DNA of 31,694 nt from Phoronis australis (Eukaryota > Phoronida > Phoronidae), in assembly GCA_002633005.1 (NCBI GenBank), contig NMRA01000054.1:648959-680652 (forward strand), read 5' to 3'. How positions within the stretch are numbered: position 1 is the stretch's first letter; the number at the start of each line of letters is the position of its first letter. Shown here in pieces: positions 19,778-31,445 of the stretch. A model generated the notes under the pieces. That model was not told where the DNA came from. It did no database searches and was given only the letters and a program-made list of their open reading frames with translations. Position numbers and translations under genes: made by a program.

Positions 19778-20841
19778 AAGTGATAAGTAGGGCTGCAACG
19801 GTTCCACTCCGTTTTCGGTTCGGTTCCATTTTCTGGTCTCAGTTCTCTTGGCTTGGTTACTCTGGTGACTAATTATTCCAAAATGTTGTTTGTATTCTTG
19901 TCAAAATCAAGAGTTCTCATTATGTAACAAAAACATTATCTCTCAGAACAACTATGAAACATTGTACAAAAATATCAAAAATAATTGTTAAAAATAACAC
20001 CGGTAGATATTTTGAATACCAGCGACTTCAAAACTAGATCCACACTGATGAGATGTGACATCATAACACTGTTGACTAATTTGAATACCTAGTGATGGCT
20101 ATTCTAGAAAGTCCACGTTCTTTGCAAGGAAAATTAAGCTGGTGTGTTGCAAGACACACGCTCACTTGCAACACATGTTTCTAGGATGCATTATAATTTC
20201 TTAACAAGTGGGATGAACAGTGGGTAGGTTGACTAGTTGATTTACCGGTACTGCACAGGAGCATCGTCAAGAGAAATTGACTGAATATTTATAGCTGAAG
20301 TGCTCCCTGGCAAGTACTTTGTTTTAGTCACATATTGTACACGGTCTTATATTTTTCTTTTCTCTGCTCAGAAATTTAGTTCTCCCATACTGGGAGCTGC
20401 AACTTACATTTTACTTCACACACTGTTTTCATCAACTTTTACTAGAAATTAGTTCATCTGTGCTTTGCTAATCACAACTAAATATCATAATGCATTTTAG
20501 AAAGCATTCACAGTTTATTTTATACACTTCTGTGTTGTTTCTGTAACTTCATATCAGTTTTGGTGCTGAAAAATAAATGCGGACATCACATCATGAAGTT
20601 GCTTGTCTCCAAAAGCAGTTTATGGGAAATGTGTTGTCTGATAGGTATTAATCACTAAAGCAAACATTCTGTAGTTATTTATTATAAATCATTAATATTT
20701 TCTCCATTGTTGAAACAAAGTTCAGTTGAGTAATTACACTGGCCATCAGGTGGTGCATATCAGACCCAAACCAAAAGCAAAATATTTGTGGACCGGAACT
20801 GAACCAACAGCTCTTGGTTATCCGTTACAGCCCAAGTGATA
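19778..20841. mobile_element. Non-autonomous hAT-like element with 8-bp target-site duplication
   Basis: The left end carries GGGCTGCAACGG (19790-19801) and the right end its near-perfect inverse CCGTTACAGCCC (20822-20833). TAGGGCTGCAACG-type ends are typical of the hAT superfamily. AAGTGATA occurs directly outside both ends (19778-19785 and 20834-20841); hAT transposases make 8-bp duplications. The left end has four extra bases (AGTA) between duplication and inverted repeat. The 1-kb interior has no recognisable transposase. Confidence 0.7.
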
Positions 20842-22933
20842 TGTGTTCTGTTGTGCAGTGTTTTAGAATGTGGAAGTATTTGAGCATATTTGTGCTTCTG
20901 GAAATTCAGTTATTATTAAGTTTCATGTTAATTTTGATAGATTTTATTGTTTGTCCAAAGATAGTGAAGAAATGCAGTGAACATCTTTGTACAACTTGGA
21001 AGCATATTTTTGCTTTGACAAGTGTCCTTGAACATAGTGTTGTATATTGTCCAATTGTATGTGTTTCTTTAATTTTTTGTTGCACAAATCTTGAGAAGTA
21101 TTTCTAGTCACTCAGTGCTACCACTTTTTGTGTATATTTGCAAGATTTAAGTTTAATCCAATCATGTTTTGAAGCACTTGTTATATATTCTACTTGTTAA
21201 AGGCTGTTTTTTACATTTTAATCCTTTTGCAGCCAACTATCATTTTATGTAGTTTGTTGATGCACTGGTTAATGAATATATTCTGTTGTATTGTGTATTA
21301 CTATCTGACCACTCTGTTAACTTGTGACTCTTGAAAATCCTGCTATAGCAAGTCTCACATTTTACGAGCATACAAAAGTCTGACATGATAAGAATATGAT
21401 GTTGTCAAACCTCATCAAGGTACCTGCAAAATGTTTATTTTATAGTGATAGTTCATATTGCTGATAATGTTCTATACAACAAACTTTTGGCCCTTTCCCA
21501 CCAAGTTAAATCCAATACTAGCGAAGCATCGATATTAACTGCGAAGTTAACTCAAGCTTTACCATTAACTTAGGTCATTAACAGACATCAGAATTATCGC
21601 CACATGACACTATCGTCATCAAAGTTATTGATCTTCAGTAACAACAGTGACTCATGCAAGTAATTCTGATGGACAACGAACTTGACCGTTCCCACTGACT
21701 GATGCTCCCCTAAGCACCAGTGGGCAAAGCCTTTTGTTGTAACAAGGTTAGACTGCTTTAGCAGCAAAACAAACCTGTGTATCGCATATAAATTAAGTCA
21801 ATCCAATTTTGAGTTCAGTTGATGATCAATTATTCAGAACCACATGTGATTTGCTACATTTTGGCGCCAAGAGCAATTGTCAGTCATTGCATGTAGTTAT
21901 TTTTTGTTTTCAGTATTCCAGTCTGCTGCTTTCAATCAATGACTTGTGTTGATAAGTTGTATTCAATATCCTTTGTGCAATAAGTTTCACTGTCCTTGGT
22001 TACTTTTGTGTTGTTTTGATATTTATTTGACCATGCTTGGCAGAGTGTGATTTTTAATATCTATATTGTGAATTTTTGTTTTGTAAATGAAACAATATTA
22101 TTGCGTAGGAGAAATGATGTTTTTATAACATCGAGAGGCTTCCATGACCACTGAACACATTGCTTTGAGCCACATGCAAAGAACATCTTTAAGACAGGGC
22201 TTGGAATGACGAAAGAGAAAATTTTTCCGGGAGATGTATCGTTACACAAATAGTCTTGGAAGAAAGAAATATTTTCTGTATTATAAAATGTAACTGAAAC
22301 GTGATAATTATAAAGAGACCAAAAAGAGGAAACAGGAAATCAAATAAGAGGAAATCAAAACCAAAAAAGAGGAAGTCCTCTTAAAAGAGGAAAATTTCAA
22401 GCTCTGTTAATAACCCATTTTGGCATGGAAATCTTTTTTAATGTTTGATCTTGCGGCTAGATTCACCGTTACGAACTCAGTTTGGCTCGAAGTTGGCCAT
22501 TTTAACTCGCATACCGTACATGTCAAAAGTATTCAGACAAAACAATCTGTAATTCCCAGTCATGAGAGCTGGCAGGAAGCCGAATTCATCGTCGGAGTTC
22601 CCTCTATAACAGTCTTTATAATTTTGCTGCTATTATAATAGTGAGGTGGCTAAGTCTTTATAATTTTGCTGTTATTATTATAACCAGTCATTTTTGCTGT
22701 TGACAGAATTGGCCATCACGACAGGGAAACGCTATTTTGTCTGACTACTTTTGTCGTATACAGTAATTAACAGAATGTTTCTTTCACTACTTTCAGTTCC
22801 TACTATCACACTTCATTTTTGAAAAACTAAGTGTAACATAAGATGTCTATACATTCTGTTCTTGTTGACTAAAATTTGTGAATAAATAAAACATATGACT
22901 TTTAAAAATGTGCATGTTGTATTGAGAAACGAT
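20842..22933. other. Intergenic between convergent genes 1 and 2
   Basis: No gene is supported. Minor features: a possible worn TIR pair at about 21474 and 21740, a purine-rich stretch with repeated AGAGGAAA words (22313-22395), and a tandem pair of GTCTTTATAATTTTGCTG near 22612 and 22653. Confidence 0.5.
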
Positions 22934-22939
22934 TTTATT
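22934..22939 (-). promoter_or_regulatory. Candidate polyadenylation signal of gene 2
   Basis: AATAAA on the minus strand about 105 bases past the gene 2 stop codon. Confidence 0.5.
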
Positions 22940-23044
22940 ATGCAGTAAGTAGCCAAATTAAATATCTATATATATTTGCATTTTTACTGCAGCTGTTTGA
23001 CAAATTCATAATTTAGATAAAATGTGAAGATTCAAAATTCACAG

Positions 23045-23184
23045 TTATTGTAAGAAATCTACGACTTCATCCAGTTCCCTCCTTTTAGCCTCTTTGTGAG
23101 CCCAGCGTGCCTCCGCCAACTGTGGCGTCACTTTCCACTTGTCGTGGTATATTCTGTTGTTGCACGTTGGACACTTCTTTCCTC
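23045..23184 (-). CDS. Gene 2 exon 8: end of RING finger and C-terminal tail
   Basis: Entered in phase 1 through CATTTCAG. It starts GGKKCPTCNNRIYHDKW, supplying the last two zinc ligands, followed by a charged helix (PQLAEARWAHKEAKRRELDE) and VVDFLQ, then TAA. The split Gly codon with exon 7 is intact. Confidence 0.88.
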
Positions 23185-26100
23185 CTGAAATGTATGAGCA
23201 AGAATCTCAGATCAAAGACCATCATTTCGTGTCTGGACATGTATAAAATTGAATTTTCGCTCTACTCAAACGCAGTTCATCAGTACATTTGTTGCGATAA
23301 AATACTAGGTTTTTCATAATCTGTGACAATGTTGAGCAGGCAAAAAATTTACTTGCTACAAACTTATTGTAGTTGATGACTCTGACGTTTCTACCCTCAT
23401 CAAAAGATCTTTTTCAACGAGTGGATTACATTTGTTCTAGTTTGTGCACTAAGGCCTTCAAATAAGTCGGATTTCACCATACTTGGATGAAAGCTCTCTG
23501 TCCATTTAGATTTCACTTGTGCAACTTTTACTGTTGTGTTATGATAGTTACTTTAAGGTAACTGTGAACCTTGTTTACCATGTTGTACATGAGAAAATAT
23601 CTTAAATTCTGGTGGCCCTAACCCCTACGAAGTATATATATTTTCTGAAAGGTGAATAAATTCCCTTACAAAATTTATTATTCTTATTTATTCGTCTTCA
23701 TTTTTTACGAGGTACACGTTGTTAGTAACAATTTTTTTCGACATTGAACAGAATTTTTAAAAATAGTCCTCCAATCATATTAGTCTTTTGTCAACATGTT
23801 GATAACAGCATTTTCAAGGAAACAGTGACTATCAGATTTTTGAAATAGATCTAAAATAATTTCCGACTTTTTATAGCATTTTAGAAAAAAACATTTTATT
23901 GATTTTTGAAGGCTTCGCCACGACAAACAAGAACCTATTTCAAAAATGCGAAACATGGTTCCCCCAAAAATGCCGTTATCAAAATGTTGACAATATTTTT
24001 TAAATCTGTTCAGCCATAAAAAGTTGTTTTACTGAAAATGCATATTTCGTGAAAAGCAAATAAGAATAATGAATTTTGTTAATAAGAAATATATTCACCT
24101 TTCAGAAAATATATACTTTGTTGGGGTTAAAGCTAACGGAATTTAAGATATTTGCAAGAAAGTACAACCTGGTAAACAAGGTTGACATTGGATACCTTAA
24201 CTTTGATTATTGTGACATCTTTACCAAACTTGCACTACAAGGTCTTTACATAAATAATGTGCAATAGGGAGTGGTAGCCATACCAAAGCAGATGACACAG
24301 CTCAGACTGAGGTTTGTTGATGTAATGCAGGCTTCCATGGCTTACTGTGTTGCTGGATACTTGTTTTATTCATGATTTGTTTTGAACTGTTTGGAATTGA
24401 AACAAGATGGAATTCTCTATGAGTTTTTCTCAAAGATTCGAGGCTTTTCCATAAACATGGGAAGTCATTGGCATCTGAATGGTTCAGACTTTTTTATGAA
24501 CACCACACAGTTCTCCACAGACTGTTTAAAGAGGGCACTGCACCCTCTTTTAATTCTGGGAATTGACTGTGTCCTGATTTTATTCCTCCACAATCTTTTG
24601 ATGTTACATAATTATTAATGAACAACTCAAACACAAAAGATTTTAGTTACTGTACAGTGATTCGGTATAATTGAGTTTCATATAAAATGAATTGAAGTGT
24701 TTGTAGCAAAGAAAATGAGTGATAACCCCCTTATCTTATAATGAACTAGTTCCATTGTACATATTTTGTCTGTAAGAAGAGATATAATTAACGAAACCGT
24801 TACTGCATTAATGAAAACAGCGCTTTTGATACTGGGAATTGAAGAAAAACATTCTTAACACTGTTCAGATGATGATTAAAATCAAACTTATCTTTAACAT
24901 GCAGAGATTACTCATTCTTGCAGATTATCAAAAATGCAGGAAATGAGCTCTAAATTTTCAAAAAAAATTCTTAGGAAAGCCGGCCCAAAATCCTGAATGA
25001 AAAGAAACAAACCCTTCGATAGTCTTTTGTCATATTGTGAACCCAATGTGGTCCAGCACGGTTCTGCCCTCTTTTAATTTTGAGATGTGAATAACATTGC
25101 ACCAAATAAAATGTTCTATTGTTAGAGAATGCTATGAGACGCAGCTATGTAGATGTTCTGCGCACATAGCAAAGATCCTGATTCTTTTCAAAGATTGAGA
25201 TACAATTAATTTGATTTAATTTTAACTGTATTTGTTCACCAATCTTTGGTCCAGCAACTTGAAGCAAGACAGTTTTTTGCAATTTAAAATATATCCGACC
25301 TCAGTGCAAAAATCATATACAAACCTGTAAATGGTGGTGTTTTCATATAAACGTCAAGGCACCCATTGTGAAATATATGTCCACAGTACATCCGCTCAAC
25401 ATGCATCGGGTTCTTCTCGTCAGTTATAACATTCTGAAACCAGAATATGTCCAATTACTAAACAATGATAAAAAGATTACTAACAAACTTTGGTTTATGT
25501 TGCAGGCTTGCAGCTAAACTCAGTGCTAGAATGGCCATCAGTGAAGCAAAAATTTCACACAGTTTTTGGACACACAAAATTCCCATTAACGCTGTAATTG
25601 CTGAACTTGTGCCAGCAAGAGCACGCCTTACTTTGTCTTCAATCATACGCAATGCATTCAAATACCAAGCAGACTGTTTTAAAACTAGTGCCAGCGACCA
25701 AAACAGCAATGTTAGCTACATGAGGTCTAGCACATAAAGCAAATGCAATGGATTTAATATGTGTTTGATTCAATTGAAATGCACTTAGTCATATAGACCT
25801 ATCACTAATTGCTGCATAAAGCTATGAGGTAGCAGGCGAAATCGCAACCTCCTAAAGACACTCGAATAGAAAAAAGAAAAAAACTGAATTGAAATGGGCA
25901 GAAAATACTAACGTGACCCATAGGTCCTTCAAAATGACCCACAGATTTGAGACCCAGTGGGTCAGTTGACTCGAAACTATGTTTTTGTAAAATGATCCCT
26001 GGATTAAAGTAGAAGAATCACAATGATATAAAACTATGGACGGCGCTGTAACCAAAAGAGTAAAGAAACAATACTTGGCTTACATCCAAAAATATTAAAA

Positions 26101-29100
26101 AATACACGGTGCCTCTGCCACTGGCAATAATTGCTTCACAGGGAGAAATTACACAGGTTAATAATTGATCATGCCTCATTATGTAATGATCCACACAATG
26201 GAATATTGCTTCATGTTAACAACAGAATCAACTCTACTAATTATAATATTGAAAAAAAATTCCAACATCCAACAAAAGCCGAGAATACGTAGTAAAAATG
26301 GAGTTTTCAGAAATACTAAATAAGACGACATAGCTCCAAAAATCAAATCAAATGAACATGCAAATTTGCTCCCGACTAGCAGCATTTCAACTGAACAGGA
26401 TATTACCTGGGGGTTTTCTGGTAGTGCTCTCTCTGAACAACACGGACACCTTTCCAGAGGATATTTCTTCACACAATCTTTAATTAAGAACTGGGCCACA
26501 GGTAGAACTGATGGCTTGGGCACAAATGGTGGGGCTCTAAATAAAAGAATAAACAAACTAGAAAATTTCATCTGTGCCCAGAGTCTAATCTCTGGACTCG
26601 TACTTGACCCGTAGATTCAAAACTTAAGCAAACACGCTGCACTATTTTTGTACAATCTTGCGAGTTGACTCGAAGCATGCCATGCATGCAATTGGTCAAT
26701 TTCAGAGTCAAGTTTCAAATATAGAGATTGAACCCTGGGCCCAGAATGCTACAAAAGCAAAACTATTTAATGCCGTGAATTTACGATAAAATATGTTAAT
26801 CAATTAGTAACACAATGTTACAGATACACCCCCATGGGCTTACTTTTGGTGGCAGAAATATAACAAGTTCAACCTATGGACATACGATAAAATGTGCCGT
26901 TTACGAGATACTCTACACGTCCAACATGTGCATAGAAAGTTCTAATCAAAGTACACGTTGTACTTAACTGCTAAAAATAGCTTTCTAAAATATGCCACAC
27001 ACACAACATTGACAATTATATACACCACGCTCACTTTCAATATTTTATTCCTTTTCAAATTCATGTCCTGGAGATTTGTAAATCCTCATACTTGACACCA
27101 AATCTTGATAAAGCTTCACATAACTCGACCTAATTACGAGGGGATACTCAACTTACTTTGGGTTCTTTTTGAGGGGAGGTTGTATACACTGCCTGGCAAT
27201 CTCTGTGGACTGGCCATTGAAATAGGCTAACAGAAGGGCTGGGAAGTTGTGCTCTGCTATTTCGACACTGAAACAAGATTCATTAGTGGCAGAATTACCT
27301 GAAGAAAAAATACATTAGATAGCAAAACCAAAACTGGACACGCTAAAATGAAACTGCAATTCAACGTGATGATGGTTGGGCATAAGTGAATTCAATGACA
27401 TGGTGGATGTCTGTCTTGACTGGGAATTTAACTGAACTTTGACAAGATGGTAACTCCATTCTGTAATTAAAATTGCTCTACTCCGTTTTTGAAAGAAAGT
27501 GCAGGACAAACTTTAATTAATCAAACAAATTACGACACCTCAGGAATGGATAAATCACATTATGCATCTACAAGACAGTAAACCATATGAGTTTATGGGT
27601 AGCAAGACATGCCACAATTTGCACTAAAGATGAATATTGTACTTGGGTCTGAGTATTACAAGTACATGTACAGGGTTCAAACTTCAACAAATGTGTTGCC
27701 TTTTAAGTAATATGCAGGGATGGCCATTAGCGAAACAAAGAAATGGATGAATTCAAATGCGACTACTGTAAACATTTTTACAATAATGTGCTCAAATTCT
27801 GAACACAAACATATAATATTTTTGTTATGCACACACCACCGTCTATAGAATAGTAAAAATGTTAATATTAATTAGAACTAACCCAACATTAAATTCAGTA
27901 CAGCTTGCAGTTAATTCCAACTTATTTAGCACAGGATCTGGCCGAAAAGTGAGATTTTATTATCTAGAATTTCTCTACAAATTTAACCTAAGGATTAAGA
28001 ACATTTCTGTATATTACAAGCACAGTTTGCAGTGTGTAGACGTCATAAACAATATTTGCTTAAGTTTCCATTATTTGCAAAAATGTAGAAGTAATCAGCC
28101 ATTTTAACAATTATTATTTTTGTTCAAAATAAGTGGAGAATTTCCATAATTTAGGGCTCTTGCAGCAGTCTCAAGAACACAGGTTATTGGATACTTACCT
28201 TACTTGCGTCAGTGGATATACTTCCGGTATATTTAGTTTAAATTTCAGGAAGTATTTCTCCTGAACAACTTTAAATGCCAGTTGCGATGCTTTCTGTTTA
28301 AGTTTGAGTTCATCGCAGGCCTCCATGAAGTCTTTATTGATCTTGTTTATTTCGTCCCGGCACACACACAGTGGGTTCTCGTCAATGAACTTACGAAGAA
28401 ACTTCAAAATAAGCATCACCTGAAATAAAATAAAGAACTCTTCAATAAAAACAATAATATTGGTAAATCTGCAGCACTTCGTGAATCCACAAATGTTTCA
28501 CACACGTTTCAATACAAAGCATATCCACAATTCTGATACCTTTTTACAGTATTTTTAAATTCAAATTGTATGCCCTACCATTTGCAGTAAAAGTTCAGTT
28601 TGGGACAGTGAAAATCGAAAGTTGAAGCTTGTACCAAATTTTAGAAATAGGCAATATTATATATCCAAAATCAAGGTGGCTTTTTCCAACAACTTTATGA
28701 ATGCCAATGATACAAAATGCAGTAACCCATATTTCAAAAATATGAAAAATGCCAAAATTTTCCATTTGCCAATCTTCATAATCAAGAAAATGAGATTTTG
28801 GCTTGAATCACACTGTCCCATACTTGAGATTTTTTACCATATTAAAAGTTTCGGTAGCACATCAGGAGAAAAATATCAATTCAAGACTATTAGTGCAGGT
28901 AAATTTCACGCAATTGGTACTACATAGTGTGTGGTCGACTTTAAAAGTAGTACTTTAGTGTTAAGCTGAATTCTAACCTGTTGTCCACCCAAGTATTTCT
29001 TGGCCTCCTGCTCACACACATTTGCCAAACCACCAAGTAGTTTCTCATCGAGAGTCTTACTCTTTAGTTCCACCACTAGCGGGGAGTGCGGGTAGTTGTT

Positions 29101-31445
29101 TGAAAAGTGTAGCAAAGCTATCAACTGCTTGTGTTGGGTCCTCCTGAAACCAGAGACAACAAATCCTGTAGCTACAATACTAGTAGTTCAAGGATCATGG
29201 TTGTAACCCTAGACATAACACTGACCCAGGTGACCTTGTTACAGTTTCTCAAACTATGGATTTCTAAATTTGTGAATTGTGGGATGAGTAAATCCCCACG
29301 TACCATTTCTCTTGTGAAAAATTAGAGAGTGGATAACACAGTTGTTTCCTGACATAGCCAGAATTCATCTCACCAGAGGTGATGACAGTAAGTTGCAGTT
29401 ATCAAAGCTCGACAACTAAGGTTTGGAAAGATAATGTGACGTGACGTTAACTGGACCCAGAACACTGAAGAGAAAACAAATAGTGACTTAAAATATTTTT
29501 ACAGTGCATACTTTTGATTTTGCCAGCCAGTGATGCTTCAAGTAGACACGTGCGTAATTGTGCATACAGAAATTAAATCGCTGCATATAGATTAGTTTAA
29601 GCATATTGAATCAGGCATTTCCACCTTTGACAACCTGGCAATCAAACAGAAGAACTGCCATATCATGATAAAAATATACCCACATCACGAATCTAAAGAT
29701 TTCAATTCATCACAAATCAGGCACCATATTCGCAGCCCTAAATTTTGATAAATATGCAACCAGTAACCCGAATTTTCAAAGTATCCAAATAAAGTGTTAA
29801 CCCAGACCAACAAGTTATTGGGATAAAAATTTTGACGTAATGACTTACAATTTTGAAAACTGCCACAATAAGTTCCTTAAATTTACCAAAATATACCTTG
29901 TCTGGGCCAAGTTGCAGAGACATTACAAGCTGGATGACAACAATGATGTCACACCGGCACACGCTTCATTTCCATTAAACAATGAACTTGACGTCATGCG
30001 ACAACTAAAGGTATTTAGCGGACAAGTTTTTAAGTTTTGTGGTGCCTATGCCTGCATCGCATGTTTCTCTATGCTGAAAACTTACTCAATCTTTACTCTG
30101 ACCACCTCTGGAACACAGGCGATCAACTCAGAACCTTCTATCTTCTGTTCGCAGTCTCGTTTGACATCTTTTAGTTCCTCTTGTATGAACACTAAGTCCA
30201 CTCCCATCAGCAAAATATTGCAAAATCTACAAAATACAACTAAGCTGAAACATCTTGTCAAAACCAGAGGATTTCATTAAAATATATTTTAGTGATCAGT
30301 GAACTGGCCCAAAAATTAAAGTTGATTTTGGTCTTAACACGATTCATTTTGAGAATTGCGCTCACTGACTAAAAAAGAGAGAATAAAAATGCCAGCCAGC
30401 CTCAACTTCAGCTATTAGGTCTTGTATACCACACAATTTGATTTTCGAAAAACACAAACCCAAACCGATTATGCTTTTTTGGCCAAACCAACATTAGCTA
30501 AACACCTTCTTTTCTGGATACAATCTTACACCACATTGGAGTGCCATCTTTGAAAATCAATGTTTTGTTTTATGTTTTGGAGTGGGACCCTTTGTTTTGG
30601 TTCCTTCATATATTAGTAGGAACTTATTGTGTCTAAGAACAGGTATTATAAAACCATGGGTTAAATGGAGACGAGTGAGCTCTTCAGCAAGAGTCACTGT
30701 CAGTATCTTGGATTATTCTGGGTTAATGTTTGCAATTTCGGCTTGAACCTGATTAATGCATTGTGGGACATTGAGACCCAAGGACCTGAACCAGATTGAC
30801 AATACAGCTGATGCAATGTATTGTGGAGGAGATTAGACGCTGCTGCCATCTGAAGTGGCTCACACGGCTGCCCTCTGTGATACGAAAGCTTTTCCACAAA
30901 CTACGCCTCACACTGGCTAAACCATCCAGGGCTCGACCTTTATCATCAATTTAATTCCCCAAATTCCACCTGGCAAAATTCCCAGGTGCCAAACAGAAAC
31001 TAAGGTCACCAAAACACCGAAACCTTGCACCAGGGTTGTCCTGGCTTCTACAAAGGTCGCATGGTCGGCAAGAGCTGAACTTGAAACAGAGTTAACTGAA
31101 GTGAAACCCAGAGAAACCCAGAAAATGTTTGCCAATGGATCCCAGATCGCCCGAATGGCTCACCTCACAAGGCAGAAGCAGACGATAGGCACAAGTTGCA
31201 ATTCATAAACAGATTAATTTCAGACTTTTTGCCAACTGTTTAATTCTTGAAGTATTTTGAACACATCCTCAGATGGATGTGTGGAAACCTCAGATTTTTA
31301 CCGTGTTGCCCAACAAAATCACAAGGTCACATTGGCAATCCGCAAGTCGCCAAATCGAGCCAAGTCATGTAAGCCTAAGCACTTTTTTAAGTGATTATAT
31401 AGTCCGGTTACCTATTGTCGTCAGGCTCCAAAGGTCGTCCGCCAT
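23045..31445 (-). CDS. Gene 2: double-RWD, RING-H2 protein, probable E3 ubiquitin ligase
   Basis: Eight exons in order: 31445-31412, about 30226-30086, 29143-28978, 28419-28199, 27267-27157, 26536-26407, 25433-25325, 23184-23045. From exon 2 onward all phases match, giving roughly 330-355 aa. Exons 2-3 form an RWD domain with the typical YP turn (NNYPHSPLVVEL). Exons 4-5 form a second RWD-like unit (LKFKLNIPEVYP, then VEIAEHNFP). Exons 6-8 give a RING-H2 finger: CPCC, CGHIFHNGC, CPTC, a C3H2C3 ligand set. RWD domains bind protein partners and RING-H2 fingers recruit E2 enzymes, so ubiquitin ligase activity is likely. RWD plus RING recalls FANCL and RNF25, but the RING and tail do not look like either. 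I cannot name it. Confidence 0.85.
23518..24236. repeat. Long foldback element in the last intron of gene 2
   Basis: The left arm (23518-23850) and right arm (23932-24236) are imperfect inverted copies. Blocks match in order: GTGCAA, AACCTTGTTTACCA, AAATATCTTAAATTC, TATTTTCTGAAAGGTGAATA, TATTATTCTTATTT, GTCAACATNTTGATAAC, and TTTTTGAAATAG, leaving a loop of about 80 bp. Such an arrangement fits a foldback transposon or large MITE; the transcript of either strand could form a long hairpin. No protein is encoded. Confidence 0.8.
24237..25324 (-). other. Gene 2 intron 7, remainder
   Basis: AT-rich intron sequence without a recognised element. Plus-strand frames here have no motif support. Confidence 0.5.
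25325..25433 (-). CDS. Gene 2 exon 7: central RING-H2 segment
   Basis: Acceptor GTTTCAG, donor ACAG|GTTTGT. It encodes NVITDEKNPMHVERMYCGHI followed by FHNGCLDVYMKTPPFT, giving the C-x-H-x2-H-x2-C core of the RING-H2 finger. In phase 0, out phase 1. A Cys-to-Cys gap of 26 residues back to CPCC in exon 6 is within the RING range. Confidence 0.88.
25434..26406 (-). other. Gene 2 intron 6
   Basis: No nested feature recognised. Overlapping frames on both strands near 25458-25737 are mutual shadows without support. Confidence 0.5.
26407..26536 (-). CDS. Gene 2 exon 6: start of RING finger
   Basis: Entered in phase 2 through TTTTATTTAG, leaving in phase 0 at CAG|GTAATA. It encodes a linker (APPFVPKPSVLPVAQFLIKD) and LERCPCCSERALPENPQ, whose first and last Cys in CPCC are the first zinc-ligand pair. 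Confidence 0.85.
26537..27156 (-). other. Gene 2 intron 5
   Basis: No nested feature recognised. Confidence 0.5.
27157..27267 (-). CDS. Gene 2 exon 5: second RWD-like domain, C-terminal half
   Basis: Acceptor TTGTTTCAG, donor CCAAA|GTAAGT, phase 2 on both sides. It encodes VEIAEHNFPALLLAYFNGQS and TEIARQCIQPPLKKNP. The strand-helix pattern completes the RWD-like unit begun in exon 4. Confidence 0.85.
27268..28198 (-). other. Gene 2 intron 4
   Basis: No nested feature recognised; frames here lack support. Confidence 0.5.
28199..28419 (-). CDS. Gene 2 exon 4: linker helix and second RWD-like domain, N-terminal half
   Basis: Acceptor TTTTATTTCAG, donor GTAAG|GTAAGT; phase 0 in, phase 2 out. 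It begins VMLILKFLRKFIDENPLC, has a charged helical middle (DFMEACDELKLKQKASQLAF) and ends LKFKLNIPEVYPLTQV, the strand-YP turn typical of RWD. A weaker donor seven bases earlier (CAA|GTAAGG) would put exon 5 out of frame. Confidence 0.87.
28420..28977 (-). other. Gene 2 intron 3
   Basis: No nested feature recognised. Confidence 0.5.
28978..29143 (-). CDS. Gene 2 exon 3: first RWD domain, main part
   Basis: Acceptor TGGTTTCAG, donor CAACAG|GTTAGA. After the split Glu codon it encodes RTQHKQLIALLHFSNNYPHS, PLVVELKSKTLDEKLLGGLA and NVCEQEAKKYLGGQQ. This is the classic RWD order: two strands, the YP turn, a strand, and the C-terminal helix. Confidence 0.88.
29144..30085 (-). other. Gene 2 intron 2
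   Basis: No nested feature recognised. A plus-strand frame reaching from 29840 into exon 2 is a shadow of the real minus-strand exon in part and unsupported elsewhere. Confidence 0.5.
30086..30226 (-). CDS. Gene 2 exon 2: first RWD helix and strand
   Basis: The 3' end is clear: GATTGA|GTAAGT at 30086, phase 2, fitting exon 3. The frame reads MGVDLVFIQEELKDVKRDCE then QKIEGSELIACVPEVVRVKI, the N-terminal helix and first strand of RWD. The 5' end is not settled. The best acceptor (TTTTGTAG, exon from 30226) needs an incoming phase 2, but exon 1 leaves in phase 1. Acceptors at 30239 (CTTAG), 30200 or 30191 would fit phase 1 but are weaker; an extra small exon, or initiation at the Met at 30207, is also possible. 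Confidence 0.7.
30240..31411 (-). other. Gene 2 intron 1
   Basis: The probable intron between the start exon and exon 2. A small exon needed to repair the phase mismatch could lie here, but I could not pick one with confidence. No repeat is obvious. Confidence 0.45.
31412..31445 (-). CDS. Gene 2 exon 1: start codon exon
   Basis: On the minus strand AAGATGGCGGAC gives an ideal start context (A at -3, G at +4). The frame MADDLWSLTTI ends at ATAG|GTAACC, a good donor, phase 1. The short acidic start suits an RWD protein. The assignment rests on context and donor, since the join to exon 2 is unresolved. Confidence 0.6.

Noticed and set aside
21474-21750. Possible short MITE with TACAACAAA ends
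   Set aside because: Only nine terminal bases match well and the rest needs several gaps; no target-site duplication was found.
25458-25737. Overlapping open frames on both strands (83 and 90 codons)
   Set aside because: They mirror each other in an intron of gene 2 and lack splice or domain support.
29840-30280. 146-codon plus-strand frame at 29840-30280
   Set aside because: It overlaps gene 2 exon 2, whose minus-strand frame has matching splice phases and RWD features; the plus frame has none.
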